A DNA stretch of 17,758 nucleotides from Chitinophagaceae bacterium (GTDB lineage: Bacteria > Bacteroidota > Bacteroidia > Chitinophagales > Chitinophagaceae), in the NCBI GenBank assembly GCA_947468255.1, contig CANIMM010000033.1, positions 1 to 17,758 of the forward strand. Reading direction: 5' to 3'. Shown piece by piece: positions 6,494 through 14,320 of this stretch (the first letter of the stretch is position 1; each line of letters begins with the position of its first letter). Made by a program: the position numbers and the translations under genes. The notes beneath the pieces were generated by a model. It was not told where the DNA came from and searched no databases. It saw only the letters and a program-made list of their open reading frames with translations.

Positions 6494-7870
6494 ATGATCC
6501 AAAAAATTACAATAATCCTAATTGCTAGTTTACTCTCATTGGGCAGTTCGGCCCAAAAAGAAGATTCACTGGTCATTAAAATGATTGCGGACAATATATT
6601 GATTCATGGAAAAGCATATGAAAACCTACGGCAGATTTGCAAAAAAATTGGTCCAAGGTTAAGCGGTTCTATTCAAGCCCAAAAGGCGGTAGCGGCTACT
6701 GCTCAAATGCTGCGTGATTCGGGGGCAGATACGGTGTATTTTCAGCCTTGTATGGTTCCCCATTGGGTAAGGGGTGTAAAAGAAGTGGGCTATATAAAGT
6801 TACCCAACGGGTCTAAGTATCCATTGAATCTGTGCTCCTTAGGTAATTCCGAGGGCACAGGGTTGAAGGGAGTCAATGCTCCCGTAATTCAAGTTAGTAC
6901 TATTGAAGAATTAGAAAAATTGGGTAAAACTGGTATTAAGGGAAAAATTGTTTTCTTTAATTTCGAGATGAACCCGACTTATATTACCACTTTCAAAGCT
7001 TATGGGGAGAGTGGGGTTTCAAGAACTGCAGGCCCTTCAATGGCTGCAAGGTATGGAGCAATAGGGGTGCTGGTTCGATCCTTGGCAAGTAATTTTGATG
7101 ACTTTCCTCATACCGGGGTTACTATTTACAACGATTCTTTTCCTACAATACCTGCTGTGGCAATCAGTACCAATAATGCCAATTGGCTGAGTAGTCAGCT
7201 AATGAAGCAACAAAAGCTAACTGCCTTTTTCAGGAATACCAGTGCCATGTTGCCGGATGAGCCTTCTTTTAATGTAATTGGAGAAATAAGGGGTAGCTCA
7301 TTTCCAAAGGAAATCATTACGGTGGGGGGGCATTTAGATAGTTGGGATCTTGCAGAAGGAGCTCAGGATGATGGTGCAGGTTGTGTGCAGAGTATCGAAA
7401 TACTTAGGGTGTTTAAGGCAACCGGCATTCGCCCTAAAAGAACCATCCGAGCTGTAATGTTTATGAATGAAGAAAACGGCGGCAGGGGCGGCAGTAAATA
7501 TCTGGAGCTAGCTAAATTAAACAGAGAGAATCATTTCTTTGCGTTAGAAAGTGATGCAGGGGGATTTTCACCAAGGGGGTTTTCTCTTGACATGAGCGAA
7601 GGGCAAGCAAATAAGATTAAGCAATGGAAAAACTTGTTTTATCCTTATGGCGTATATGATTTTTCAGCCAGCGGAAGCGGATCAGATATTGGGCCTTTAA
7701 AGGAAACGGGGGCTGCATTAGCAGGTCTTAGGCCCGATGGACAGCGTTATTTTGATGTTCATCATGCACCAACGGATGTTTTTGAAAATGTGAGTAGCAG
7801 AGAACTTCATATGGGGGCTGTAAACATGGCTGCCCTTATTTATTTGGTAGACAAATATGGATTAAATTGA
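6494..7870 (+). CDS. Exported M28-family metallopeptidase with a PA domain
   Basis: The 458-residue protein has a signal peptide cleaved near 20 (SSA|QKE), so it acts outside the cytoplasm. An insert of about 115-255 looks like a protease-associated (PA) domain. The dinuclear zinc site of M28 peptidases is complete: GGHLDSWD (278-285; His280, Asp282), AQDDGAG (290-296; bridging Asp), MNEENGG (324-330; general-base Glu326 and ligand Glu327), ESDAGG (352-357; Asp354) and VHHAPTD (422-428; His ligand). The arrangement resembles plasma glutamate carboxypeptidase (carboxypeptidase Q) and bacterial aminopeptidases, so it probably trims amino acids from exported peptides; the substrate is unknown. 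It is divergent from bshA and followed by a small membrane protein gene after 53 bp. Confidence 0.92.
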   Translation: MIQKITIILIASLLSLGSSAQKEDSLVIKMIADNILIHGKAYENLRQICKKIGPRLSGSIQAQKAVAATAQMLRDSGADTVYFQPCMVPHWVRGVKEVGYIKLPNGSKYPLNLCSLGNSEGTGLKGVNAPVIQVSTIEELEKLGKTGIKGKIVFFNFEMNPTYITTFKAYGESGVSRTAGPSMAARYGAIGVLVRSLASNFDDFPHTGVTIYNDSFPTIPAVAISTNNANWLSSQLMKQQKLTAFFRNTSAMLPDEPSFNVIGEIRGSSFPKEIITVGGHLDSWDLAEGAQDDGAGCVQSIEILRVFKATGIRPKRTIRAVMFMNEENGGRGGSKYLELAKLNRENHFFALESDAGGFSPRGFSLDMSEGQANKIKQWKNLFYPYGVYDFSASGSGSDIGPLKETGAALAGLRPDGQRYFDVHHAPTDVFENVSSRELHMGAVNMAALIYLVDKYGLN

Positions 7871-7923
7871 TTTGCATAATTTATAATGGCAATAAATGCA
7901 TTCCTTACTTTATACAATAAAAA

Positions 7924-8307
7924 ATGAGTGGATATAAAAAGATTTTTTACTCGGTAGTTTTTTGCACTATTCTGGGATTGGCCTTATTCGGGTATTGGAA
8001 GTATTATTTTACTTTTAGTGAGGGGTATCGTACCGGCTTGATTCAGAAATTGTCGCATAGGGGAGTTTTTTTCAAAACATATGAAGGCGAATTGGTATTA
8101 AGCAGCATTGTATCTTCCAATAATATCGCATTGGCTTCTGAAAAATTTTATTTCTCAGTACCCAATGATAGCATTGCCAACCTGCTTCAAAACTATGAAG
8201 GCAAACAGGTGAAACTCCATTATGTACAAAAGAATCACCCAATTTGTTGGCGCGGCGATAGCGAGTATTTAGCAGATGGAGTCATTGCTCAGCAAGACTT
8301 AAAATAA
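7924..8307 (+). CDS. Small one-helix membrane protein of a Bacteroidota family, function unknown
   Basis: The 127-residue protein has one N-terminal transmembrane helix (about 8-24), then the segment YYFTFSEGYRTGLIQKLSHRG (27-47), KTYEGEL (51-57), ASEKFYFSV (71-79) and WRGDSEY (109-115). I recall a family of short Bacteroidota proteins with these motifs, some carrying a misleading '6-phosphogluconate dehydrogenase' label; nothing here resembles that enzyme, and it has no nucleotide-binding motif. The C-terminal part alternates short strands, which suggests a small periplasmic beta domain. The start is the only ATG before the helix. It ends 7 bp before the convergent methylase gene. No function is claimed. 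Confidence 0.82.
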   Translation: MSGYKKIFYSVVFCTILGLALFGYWKYYFTFSEGYRTGLIQKLSHRGVFFKTYEGELVLSSIVSSNNIALASEKFYFSVPNDSIANLLQNYEGKQVKLHYVQKNHPICWRGDSEYLADGVIAQQDLK

Positions 8308-8314
8308 AAATTTG

Positions 8315-9010
8315 CTAGGTCTGTAATAAAAATATGACTGGCTTTTTATGCAGGTCGATTTTTTCTTTTTGCCATTCTGCCACCGTTTTTGTTTTAATGA
8401 ATTCGTTACTGCTTGTTAACTCCGAAGCGATACAAATTTTGGTGGTAAGTTTGCATGTCTTTAAAAGGGCTTCCAGCAACTGGTTGTTTCGGTAGGGGGT
8501 TTCAATAAAAATTTGGGTGCTATTTTTTTTTGCAGAAGTAAGTTCCATTTCCCTGATCAGTTTTGTTCGTTCAATATTGTCAATTGGAAGGTATCCTACA
8601 AATTCAAATTGTTGACCGTTCATACCGCTTGCCATTAATGCCAGTAGGATAGAGCTTGGACCTACTAGTGGTTTTACGGTAATATTCAATTGCTGTGCCA
8701 GTTCGATTAGGATTTGTCCGGGATCTGCAATTCCTGGACATCCGGCTTCACTAATAATCGCTATATTTTTACCCTCCTTTATTTTTTGTCGGAAACTGCT
8801 TTTTTGTTCTTCCTCAGCCTTATGAATAGTAAACCATTCATAATCATCTATAACGATATCCTTGCAAATGCTTTTCAAAAAACGCCGTGTAGTGCGTTCA
8901 TTTTCCGCAAAAATTACCTGGCAATCTTTTACTGCATCAATAAGGTAGGTTGGAATCGTTTGAAGTGCCAAATCATCCAATACAGACGGCACTAAGTAAA
9001 CTATACTCAT
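8315..9010 (-). CDS. RsmI-like SAM-dependent methyltransferase paralogue (tetrapyrrole methylase superfamily)
   Basis: The 231-residue protein carries the core motifs of the RsmI branch: AENERTTRRFL (35-45), SEAGCPGIADPG (87-98), LVGPSSILLALMASG (115-129), FEFVGYLP (135-142) and ETPYRN (170-175). RsmI 2'-O-methylates C1402 of 16S rRNA using S-adenosylmethionine. This copy lacks the usual TPIGNLxD start and reads LVPSVLDDLA (6-15) instead, and it has an insert around 52-68. I take it as the second RsmI-like protein often present in Bacteroidota rather than RsmI itself. Its substrate is unknown; an rRNA or other RNA methylation role is inferred. It has its own candidate promoter behind the EI24-type gene. 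Confidence 0.85.
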   Translation of the reverse strand: MSIVYLVPSVLDDLALQTIPTYLIDAVKDCQVIFAENERTTRRFLKSICKDIVIDDYEWFTIHKAEEEQKSSFRQKIKEGKNIAIISEAGCPGIADPGQILIELAQQLNITVKPLVGPSSILLALMASGMNGQQFEFVGYLPIDNIERTKLIREMELTSAKKNSTQIFIETPYRNNQLLEALLKTCKLTTKICIASELTSSNEFIKTKTVAEWQKEKIDLHKKPVIFLLQT

Positions 9011-9074
9011 AAATAGCGGCAGTTTTGTTGATGGGTAATTAAAATAAGATTTAGATTCAAAGGGGTTTTAATAG

Positions 9075-9082
9075 CAAATGTA
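9075..9082 (-). promoter_or_regulatory. Candidate methylase promoter, minus-strand -7 box TACATTTG
   Basis: The plus strand reads CAAATGTA, an exact TAnnTTTG box on the minus strand. It lies 65 nt before the methylase ATG and just beyond the stop of the EI24-type gene, so the methylase need not depend on read-through. Confidence 0.42.
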
Positions 9083-9094
9083 TCATTGCCCATT

Positions 9095-9850
9095 TTATTG
9101 GCGGGTTTTGTACAAACTAATAGTAGCCGCTATTACAGAATAGCTGGGGGCTAGCACCCAGCCAACCACTACAATCAGGTGCATTAGATAAAAGACAATA
9201 CCATTTCCAATGGCTAGTCCTTTGTGTTCGCTAATAAATGCGATGCTTTGCGATGCAGATAATTTATTTCTTTCGCAGCTATAATCGAGCATAGAAAATC
9301 CAAGGTAGTACGCTTCAATAAGTAATGCAAAAAAAGGAGTAAACCAACCAAAAAAAGGAATGAACGATAAAATTAAAATAGATACGATGTATACAGTTTG
9401 CCATAAGGCATTACGAAACACTAATTTTACGCTTCTACCGATGTCTATAAGCAATTGATTGAAACTGAAAGGGAATTCCTTGTCCTCCATGATTGCGCTT
9501 GTCTTTTCGCTTAAGTAGGCAAAAAGGGGCGACCCAATAATTAAAAAAATATATTTAAAAAGGGAAAAATAAAATAAAATTAAAACTAGCTGAAGAATAA
9601 CTTGGCCGAAAATAAACAGAAACTTAAGCCAGCTTTCCTCGAGTGTAAACATCCATTTTTTTAGTCCAGTTACAGAAAAGAGCAGGTCGATTGCATTTCC
9701 ACTGCTTATCCAAAATAAGTAAATGCCTGCCGCAAATAGTAAGGCATATATGATGCCAGGTATTAAAATCCATTTCCAAAGGCGGTGCTTTACGATAAAT
9801 TGATGCGCCTGGTAATAAGACTGAATGGCAATAATAATATCTTTTAACAT
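9095..9850 (-). CDS. EI24/CysZ-like integral membrane protein
   Basis: The 251-residue protein has hydrophobic spans at about 28-47, 76-108 (two crossings), 150-185 (two) and 212-236. These frame the conserved EI24 features GSPLFAYLSEKT (106-117) and IEAYYLGFSMLDYSCERNKLS (178-198). That order fits EI24-domain proteins, to which the sulfate transporter CysZ belongs. Sulfate transport is established for CysZ in gamma-proteobacteria, but no cysteine-synthesis genes are nearby, so the cargo here is unknown. The start at 9850 gives the typical 'LKDIIIAIQSYYQAHQFI' amphipathic opening. It lies upstream of the methylase gene on the same strand, 84 bp away. Confidence 0.85.
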   Translation of the reverse strand: MLKDIIIAIQSYYQAHQFIVKHRLWKWILIPGIIYALLFAAGIYLFWISSGNAIDLLFSVTGLKKWMFTLEESWLKFLFIFGQVILQLVLILFYFSLFKYIFLIIGSPLFAYLSEKTSAIMEDKEFPFSFNQLLIDIGRSVKLVFRNALWQTVYIVSILILSFIPFFGWFTPFFALLIEAYYLGFSMLDYSCERNKLSASQSIAFISEHKGLAIGNGIVFYLMHLIVVVGWVLAPSYSVIAATISLYKTRQ

Positions 9851-10056
9851 GTTTTAGGTAAAGCTTTTTTCTATGGATGAGCGATTGATTTGATTGCAAA
9901 TGATTCGTTCCGAATTTTTAATTTTAAAATGGCAAAAAAACCAGTTCTATTAAAATGGTAATTGATTACTCAGCTAAAAATACAATTAAGTTGAAACAAT
10001 TAGCGATTTGAAAATTTAAATATCCAAAAGGGTTGCCTGTTTTTGTAAAAATGGCA

Positions 10057-11058
10057 CTAAAATTTTGGACAGGGAATACCCTTGATTTGGCTGGATTTCT
10101 TAATATAAATAAGAGAAAACTCTGCGCCACCTCTACTTGCAGTAGCCGCTTTCAAGCTAGAGGTATTAACATCATAACTAGCACCAATTCTCAATCCCTT
10201 TACTTCTATCCCTACATAAGGTATTAAAGCATCATTCATCCGAATCCAGGAGCCAAAATACAGATTGCTGGGATGATCCGTATCGCCATTTAAATTGGCA
10301 GACAATGCAGCTCCAGCTAATATTTCACTGGCATTGTTTTGGATTTGTTGAATAATGGAGGCGTTAACGGAAAGTACATTGCTTACCGGAAAAGAATACC
10401 CTCCATGAATCGTTACTCTGGAAGAAAGGTTCCAAACTTTGTCAATAAAGCTGAGATTGGGCCGGTTGATATGATAGATGGAGGCACCCAAATAATAATT
10501 ATTTGAACCGGTGCTGGAACCGGAATACAATATGCCGGCATTTATATCCATATAATTGCGGGCATTACCATTGTTTAAATTTTCTGCTGTTACTCCGGTA
10601 AAGCCGTTTTGGGTCAACTGGTCTTCGAAAGTTAACTTGCTAAAATCCAATATGGTACTGCTATAAGTTGCCTGAAACCCAGCTCCAAGTGTATTGTATC
10701 CATTTTCATCCAGTGCCTTGTGATAGCTTACAGAAACTGAGCCGTAATTAAGTTTCAATGCGGCATCTGCACTTTGATCACTGACTGCAGAAAATCCAAT
10801 TCCAAAAACATCTCCCTCACCAATTTTGTTTTGTAATAGATTGAAATCAGCAGAAGCGCTGGTGGTTACATAAGCTTTAGGTATGGATGGCCACTGATCA
10901 CGGTGGTTGGCAGTCAATCTCATCTCTCCATCAAACTTACCAGTGAAAGCGGGATTGAGTGTTTGTGGCGATGCGAAAAATTGAGAAAAATGAGGATCCT
11001 GCCCCTTCACTAAAAAGGAAAGCAGCAAAATCCCGCTGAATAGTATTAATTTTCTCAT
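10057..11058 (-). CDS. PorP/SprF family type IX secretion outer-membrane protein
   Basis: The 333-residue protein has a signal peptide ending at Gly19 (VKG|QDP) and the PorP/SprF hallmarks: QDPHFSQFFASPQTLNPAFTG (20-40), NHRDQWPSI (51-59), repeated amphipathic beta strands, and the family ending with Cys-Pro near the C-terminus (PCPKF, 329-333). PorP is part of the type IX machinery next to PorKLMN. Paralogues such as SprF support secretion and attachment of particular cargo, often from a gene beside a large adhesin. Here no porK/L/M/N and no cargo gene with a C-terminal signal adjoins it; it stands alone between upp and the EI24-type gene. I therefore call it a family member, probably an orphan paralogue, rather than core PorP. 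Confidence 0.92.
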   Translation of the reverse strand: MRKLILFSGILLLSFLVKGQDPHFSQFFASPQTLNPAFTGKFDGEMRLTANHRDQWPSIPKAYVTTSASADFNLLQNKIGEGDVFGIGFSAVSDQSADAALKLNYGSVSVSYHKALDENGYNTLGAGFQATYSSTILDFSKLTFEDQLTQNGFTGVTAENLNNGNARNYMDINAGILYSGSSTGSNNYYLGASIYHINRPNLSFIDKVWNLSSRVTIHGGYSFPVSNVLSVNASIIQQIQNNASEILAGAALSANLNGDTDHPSNLYFGSWIRMNDALIPYVGIEVKGLRIGASYDVNTSSLKAATASRGGAEFSLIYIKKSSQIKGIPCPKF

Positions 11059-11246
11059 TGTGTTCTTCTTTCAAAATACCCTCAATAACTCCTTTGCAGC
11101 AGGAGCACAAATAACAATAATTTGCTGTTGCAAGTTCGGTCTATTAATGTAAAAAAAGTACTGATTATTTATTTTAGCATTTTATATGGTGGAATTCAGG
11201 CTCATCCTCCTTGTTTTCAATAAAAAACAGCTGCTTCATTTAAAGG

Positions 11247-11897
11247 CTAGGATTGTATTTTTTGTCCAAATGCTAAATCGCCTGCATCCCCCAAACCTGG
11301 AACGATATACCCCTTGGCAGTTAATTCATCGTCAATATCACCACACCAGATGGTCGCTTTTGGATAAGCCCTTAAAACATATTCGAGACCTACTGTGCAG
11401 GCGATTGCGCAAACAATATGGAGTTCTTTGATCTCGCCTTCTTGTTTCAAAGATTGAATCACTTTAACCAGTGAAGCACCTGTCGCAATCATCGGGTCGC
11501 TTATAATTACCACCTTGTCTTTAATTGCTGGGCAACTCATGTAATCAAGTTTAATTTCGAAACTCCCATTTTCCTGATGTTTGCGGTAGGCGCCGATAAA
11601 TGCATTTTCACCTTTGTCAAAGTAATTGAGTAGTCCGTTATGCATTCCAAGGCCTGCCCGAAGGATAGTAGCTAACACAGGCTGTGACTGTAGTACTTTG
11701 CAATTGGCTATCCCTAATGGGGTTTCGACCTCTTTATTTTCCCATACTAATTTTTTACTGATTTCATAAGCGGCCACTTCCCCAATTCGTTCTAGATTTC
11801 TTCGAAAACGCATTTGGTCAGACTGGATATCTCGGTCTCTTAACTCAGACATCCAGTTGCATACCAATGAATTTTGATCGCTTAAATTTATAATCAT
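11247..11897 (-). CDS. upp: Upp, uracil phosphoribosyltransferase
   Basis: Upp makes UMP from uracil and PRPP in pyrimidine salvage. The 216-residue product has the PRPP loop VVIISDPMIATGAS (129-142), the substrate-side TILRAGLGM (77-85), and the uracil-binding C-terminus GYIVPGLGDAGDLAFG (196-211), which is diagnostic of UPRT against other phosphoribosyltransferases. The N-terminal extension of about 15 residues relative to E. coli Upp is common in Bacteroidota. The ATG at 11897 is 33 nt from a -7 box on the same strand. It is divergent from the AnmK-like gene, with 72 bp between them. Confidence 0.97.
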   Translation of the reverse strand: MIINLSDQNSLVCNWMSELRDRDIQSDQMRFRRNLERIGEVAAYEISKKLVWENKEVETPLGIANCKVLQSQPVLATILRAGLGMHNGLLNYFDKGENAFIGAYRKHQENGSFEIKLDYMSCPAIKDKVVIISDPMIATGASLVKVIQSLKQEGEIKELHIVCAIACTVGLEYVLRAYPKATIWCGDIDDELTAKGYIVPGLGDAGDLAFGQKIQS

Positions 11898-11930
11898 ACC
11901 AATGGATAGATTTTAATACCTCTATATTTA

Positions 11931-11938
11931 CAAAACTA
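11931..11938 (-). promoter_or_regulatory. Candidate upp promoter, minus-strand -7 box TAGTTTTG
   Basis: The plus strand reads CAAAACTA, an exact TAnnTTTG box on the minus strand, 33 nt before the upp ATG. It lies in the 72-bp gap shared with the divergent AnmK-like gene, whose promoter is not clear. Confidence 0.45.
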
Positions 11939-11969
11939 TATTTTGCAATTTAAAAATTGAAATTTAATT

Positions 11970-12569
11970 ATGGTTTATAAGGTAATAGGTGTTTCAAGTG
12001 GTCACATATCGAAAGGGTTGGATATTGTTTTTGTAGAATTGAACGAAATAGGGGGTAAGTGGAGCTATGAGATAATCGTAGAAGATAGCACCTTTTTGAC
12101 AGATTTTTGGAAGGTACAATTGGCAGGAGCATCACAATTGCCGGTATTGGAATACCATCTGTTGCATACTTCATTTGGAGCTTATATTGGAGAGCAGATT
12201 AACGAATTTATTCAGCGCAATGAGCTCAATCATAAGGTGCATTTGGTTGCATCGAATGGGTATACGGCCTTTCATTTACCAGAGCGGAAAATGACGGCTC
12301 AATTGGGCCATGGGGCATCGATAGCGGCTGAGACTAAATTGCCGGTCGTGACGGATTTATGTTCATTGGATATGGCTTTTGGGGGAAGAGGGGAACCGAT
12401 GGATGCTATTGCCTCAAAATTATTGCAGCCCGAAAATGCGTCCTTGCCATTAACAATTGCGTTGATGGGAGTTTTGAGGTGGCGCGAGGAAACTACCATG
12501 TTAGCTTCCTCATCGGGCGCTGGGCAGGATAGTATTGGCGGAGCATTGTGGTTAGGTACGGAAGCCTAA
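11970..12569 (+). CDS. Shortened, motif-degenerate AnmK-like protein
   Basis: Residues 1-153 resemble the N-terminal lobe of anhydro-N-acetylmuramic acid kinase: GVSSGHISKGLDIVFVEL (7-24), HTSFGAYIGEQINEF (66-80), ASNGYTAFHLP (94-104), TAQLGHGASIAA (109-120) and LPVVTDLCSLDMAFGGRGEP (124-143). Residues 160-199 resemble the family's extreme C-terminus (LMGVLRWREE, then DSIGGALWLG). AnmK is usually about 360-390 residues, so most of the central and second lobe, with the catalytic Asp, is missing. Surviving motifs are altered: the SGTSxDGxD phosphate loop reads SGHISKGLD, SHGxT reads SNGYT, LGDxA reads LGHGA, and DLRxxD reads DLCSLD. Kinase activity is unlikely. It could be a fixed short paralogue with another role or a decaying gene; the frame is intact and codon use matches its neighbours. 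Confidence 0.75.
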   Translation: MVYKVIGVSSGHISKGLDIVFVELNEIGGKWSYEIIVEDSTFLTDFWKVQLAGASQLPVLEYHLLHTSFGAYIGEQINEFIQRNELNHKVHLVASNGYTAFHLPERKMTAQLGHGASIAAETKLPVVTDLCSLDMAFGGRGEPMDAIASKLLQPENASLPLTIALMGVLRWREETTMLASSSGAGQDSIGGALWLGTEA

Positions 12570-12593
12570 TTGCATTGTATAAAAAGCAAGTAC

Positions 12594-14231
12594 TTAATAG
12601 TGTCCGAAAAATTGAAAACGATCTCCATTAAATAGCCCCAGATCACTTAGTTTTATATGAGGGATTACCAATAATGCCATAAAAGACAAGGTCATAAAAG
12701 GAGCTGCCAATGTTGAACCCAATTCATCTTTGACCATTCGGTCGATTTTCGTGTAAGCTGCGGCTACCTGGTATCCGTCGGCATTGCTCATTAAGCCAGC
12801 TACCGGCAAGGGTAATACCAGTTGCCGATTTTTAGAAATACAACTTATGCCTCCCCGGTTTTTGATAACTAAATTGACTGCCCTGCAAATGCTTTCATCG
12901 TCTACGCCTACTGCTATAATATTATGACTATCATGTGCCACAGTAGATGCAATGGCTCCCTGTTGCAGCCCAAAATTTTTTACAAACGACTTTGCAATTG
13001 GAGCTTTCGTATACCGATTCACTACCACCAATTTTAAAATATCTTTGTTTACCTCACTTACTATTTCCCCATTTACAATATGCGGGATAGCGATTAGCTG
13101 GTTTGTTATCAATTGCCCTTCAACAGCTTCAATTACTAAAATTTCCTTTTCATCAGTGTGTTGGATAGAAAAATCAATAGCAGCTTGTTCATCACAATTA
13201 AATTGGTTAATAGTCTCTGAAACATTTCCATTGATGAATGACTGCCCTTTTTCGGCCACCAGTTCTCCATCTATATAGGTTTGGATTACAGTAAAGTTTA
13301 CAAGATTCTCTACTACAATAAAATCAGCGGCATCATTTATTCTTAGTAGCCCCACCTCCAGTTTATAATGCAGGACTGGGTTAATACAGGCGGCTTGTAA
13401 TACCTTAAAGGGGTTAACTCCTTTTGCCACCGCCCTTGAGCAAAGCAGGTTGATATGCCCTGCTACCAGACTGTCGGGATGCTTGTCATCGCTGCAAAAC
13501 ATGATATCGTTTGGATAGTCATTTAGTAAACCAATTAGAGCATCAAAATTTTTTGCGGCACTTCCTTCCCTTATCAGAATCTTCATGCCAAATTGCAGTT
13601 TTCCTAAAGCTTCTGCTGCAGTGAAACATTCATGATCGGTACTGATGCCGGCATTGATATATTTTTTTGCTTCTGCTCCCCTAAGTCCAGGTGCATGCCC
13701 ATCCACTGGTTTATTATATTTTTTGGCAGCTGCAATTTTTTCCATCACCTGTTTGTCTTCCATTAATACTCCCGGAAAATTCATCATTTCACTTAGGTAT
13801 TTTATTTCATCTTGCTGTAGCAAACGATCCACATCGCTGGGAGTTAAAACAGCACCTGCGGTTTCAAAACTGGTAGCAGGCACGCAACTGGGTGCGCCAA
13901 AATAAAATTTAAAAGGAACGGTTTTACCATTGGATATCATGAATTCAACACCTTTCATTCCGCACACATTGGCAATTTCGTGCGGATCACTGACCGTGGC
14001 TACTGTACCATGTACTACTGCAAGTTTGGCAAACTCACTGGGTACCAGCATAGAACTTTCTATATGAACATGACTATCAATAAAACCCGGTAAAATAAAG
14101 GCTGCTTGGGCTTTAGGGCCCGATTCAATTTGCGTTATTTTTTTAATTCTTTTTTGTTCTATTGTTATCTCACCAAAAAACACCTGTTGGTTAAATAGAT
14201 CTACAATATTTCCACCTATTTTTTGTATCAT
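12594..14231 (-). CDS. ade: Ade, adenine deaminase
   Basis: Ade deaminates adenine to hypoxanthine and ammonia in purine salvage. From the ATG at 14231 the product has 545 residues, near the usual 550-590. Amidohydrolase motifs are clear: GFIDSHVHIESSM (49-61; metal ligands His54, His56), SDPHEIANVCG (81-91), VDGHAPGL (176-183), STDHE (197-201) and CSDDKHPDSL (246-255). The C-terminal half has the family's VAHDSHNI and the late RGGISC segments. An in-frame ATG at 14255 would add 8 residues, but it falls inside the candidate -7 box at 14253-14260, so I prefer 14231, giving MIQKIGGNIVD. It converges with the AnmK-like gene (24-bp gap) and diverges from the LolA-like pair. Confidence 0.95.
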   Translation of the reverse strand: MIQKIGGNIVDLFNQQVFFGEITIEQKRIKKITQIESGPKAQAAFILPGFIDSHVHIESSMLVPSEFAKLAVVHGTVATVSDPHEIANVCGMKGVEFMISNGKTVPFKFYFGAPSCVPATSFETAGAVLTPSDVDRLLQQDEIKYLSEMMNFPGVLMEDKQVMEKIAAAKKYNKPVDGHAPGLRGAEAKKYINAGISTDHECFTAAEALGKLQFGMKILIREGSAAKNFDALIGLLNDYPNDIMFCSDDKHPDSLVAGHINLLCSRAVAKGVNPFKVLQAACINPVLHYKLEVGLLRINDAADFIVVENLVNFTVIQTYIDGELVAEKGQSFINGNVSETINQFNCDEQAAIDFSIQHTDEKEILVIEAVEGQLITNQLIAIPHIVNGEIVSEVNKDILKLVVVNRYTKAPIAKSFVKNFGLQQGAIASTVAHDSHNIIAVGVDDESICRAVNLVIKNRGGISCISKNRQLVLPLPVAGLMSNADGYQVAAAYTKIDRMVKDELGSTLAAPFMTLSFMALLVIPHIKLSDLGLFNGDRFQFFGHY

Positions 14232-14252
14232 TCTTGGAAGGTATAATTGAAA

Positions 14253-14260
14253 CAAATATA
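14253..14260 (-). promoter_or_regulatory. Candidate ade promoter, minus-strand -7 box TATATTTG
   Basis: The plus strand reads CAAATATA, an exact TAnnTTTG box on the minus strand, 21 nt before the preferred ade ATG at 14231. It overlaps the alternative upstream ATG at 14255 and so argues against that start. Confidence 0.45.
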
Positions 14261-14296
14261 AGTCCGTTTGCTCGGTTGCATTGTACGAATTTTTGC

Positions 14297-14304
14297 TATC
14301 TTCA
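14297..14304 (+). promoter_or_regulatory. Possible promoter of the LolA-like pair, -7-like TATCTTCA
   Basis: The box is two bases off TAnnTTTG but is spaced to give a transcript start near 14311, just before the TTG start at 14321. A perfect box TATATTTG lies at 14335-14342, but a start from there would remove most of the signal peptide, so it fits the protein poorly. Confidence 0.25.
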
Positions 14305-14320
14305 ATTTCAAATTGTCGGG

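Noticed and set aside
11098..11140. Weak inverted repeat upstream of the PorP/SprF gene (TTGCAGCA / TGCTGTTGCAA)
   Set aside because: Pairing needs an insertion, the loop is long and no T-run follows; not distinct from background.
12952..13905. Three plus-strand open frames over ade
   Set aside because: They are antisense shadows of adenine deaminase, whose motifs are complete on the minus strand.
14232..14255. Longer ade start at 14255
   Set aside because: The ATG falls inside a perfect minus-strand -7 box and adds eight residues outside the family start; 14231 fits better.
14234..14320. N-terminal extension of the first LolA-like protein from ATG 14234
   Set aside because: The added 29 residues are not signal-like, the start nearly touches the ade start, and the tandem paralogue matches a 22-residue signal peptide from 14321.
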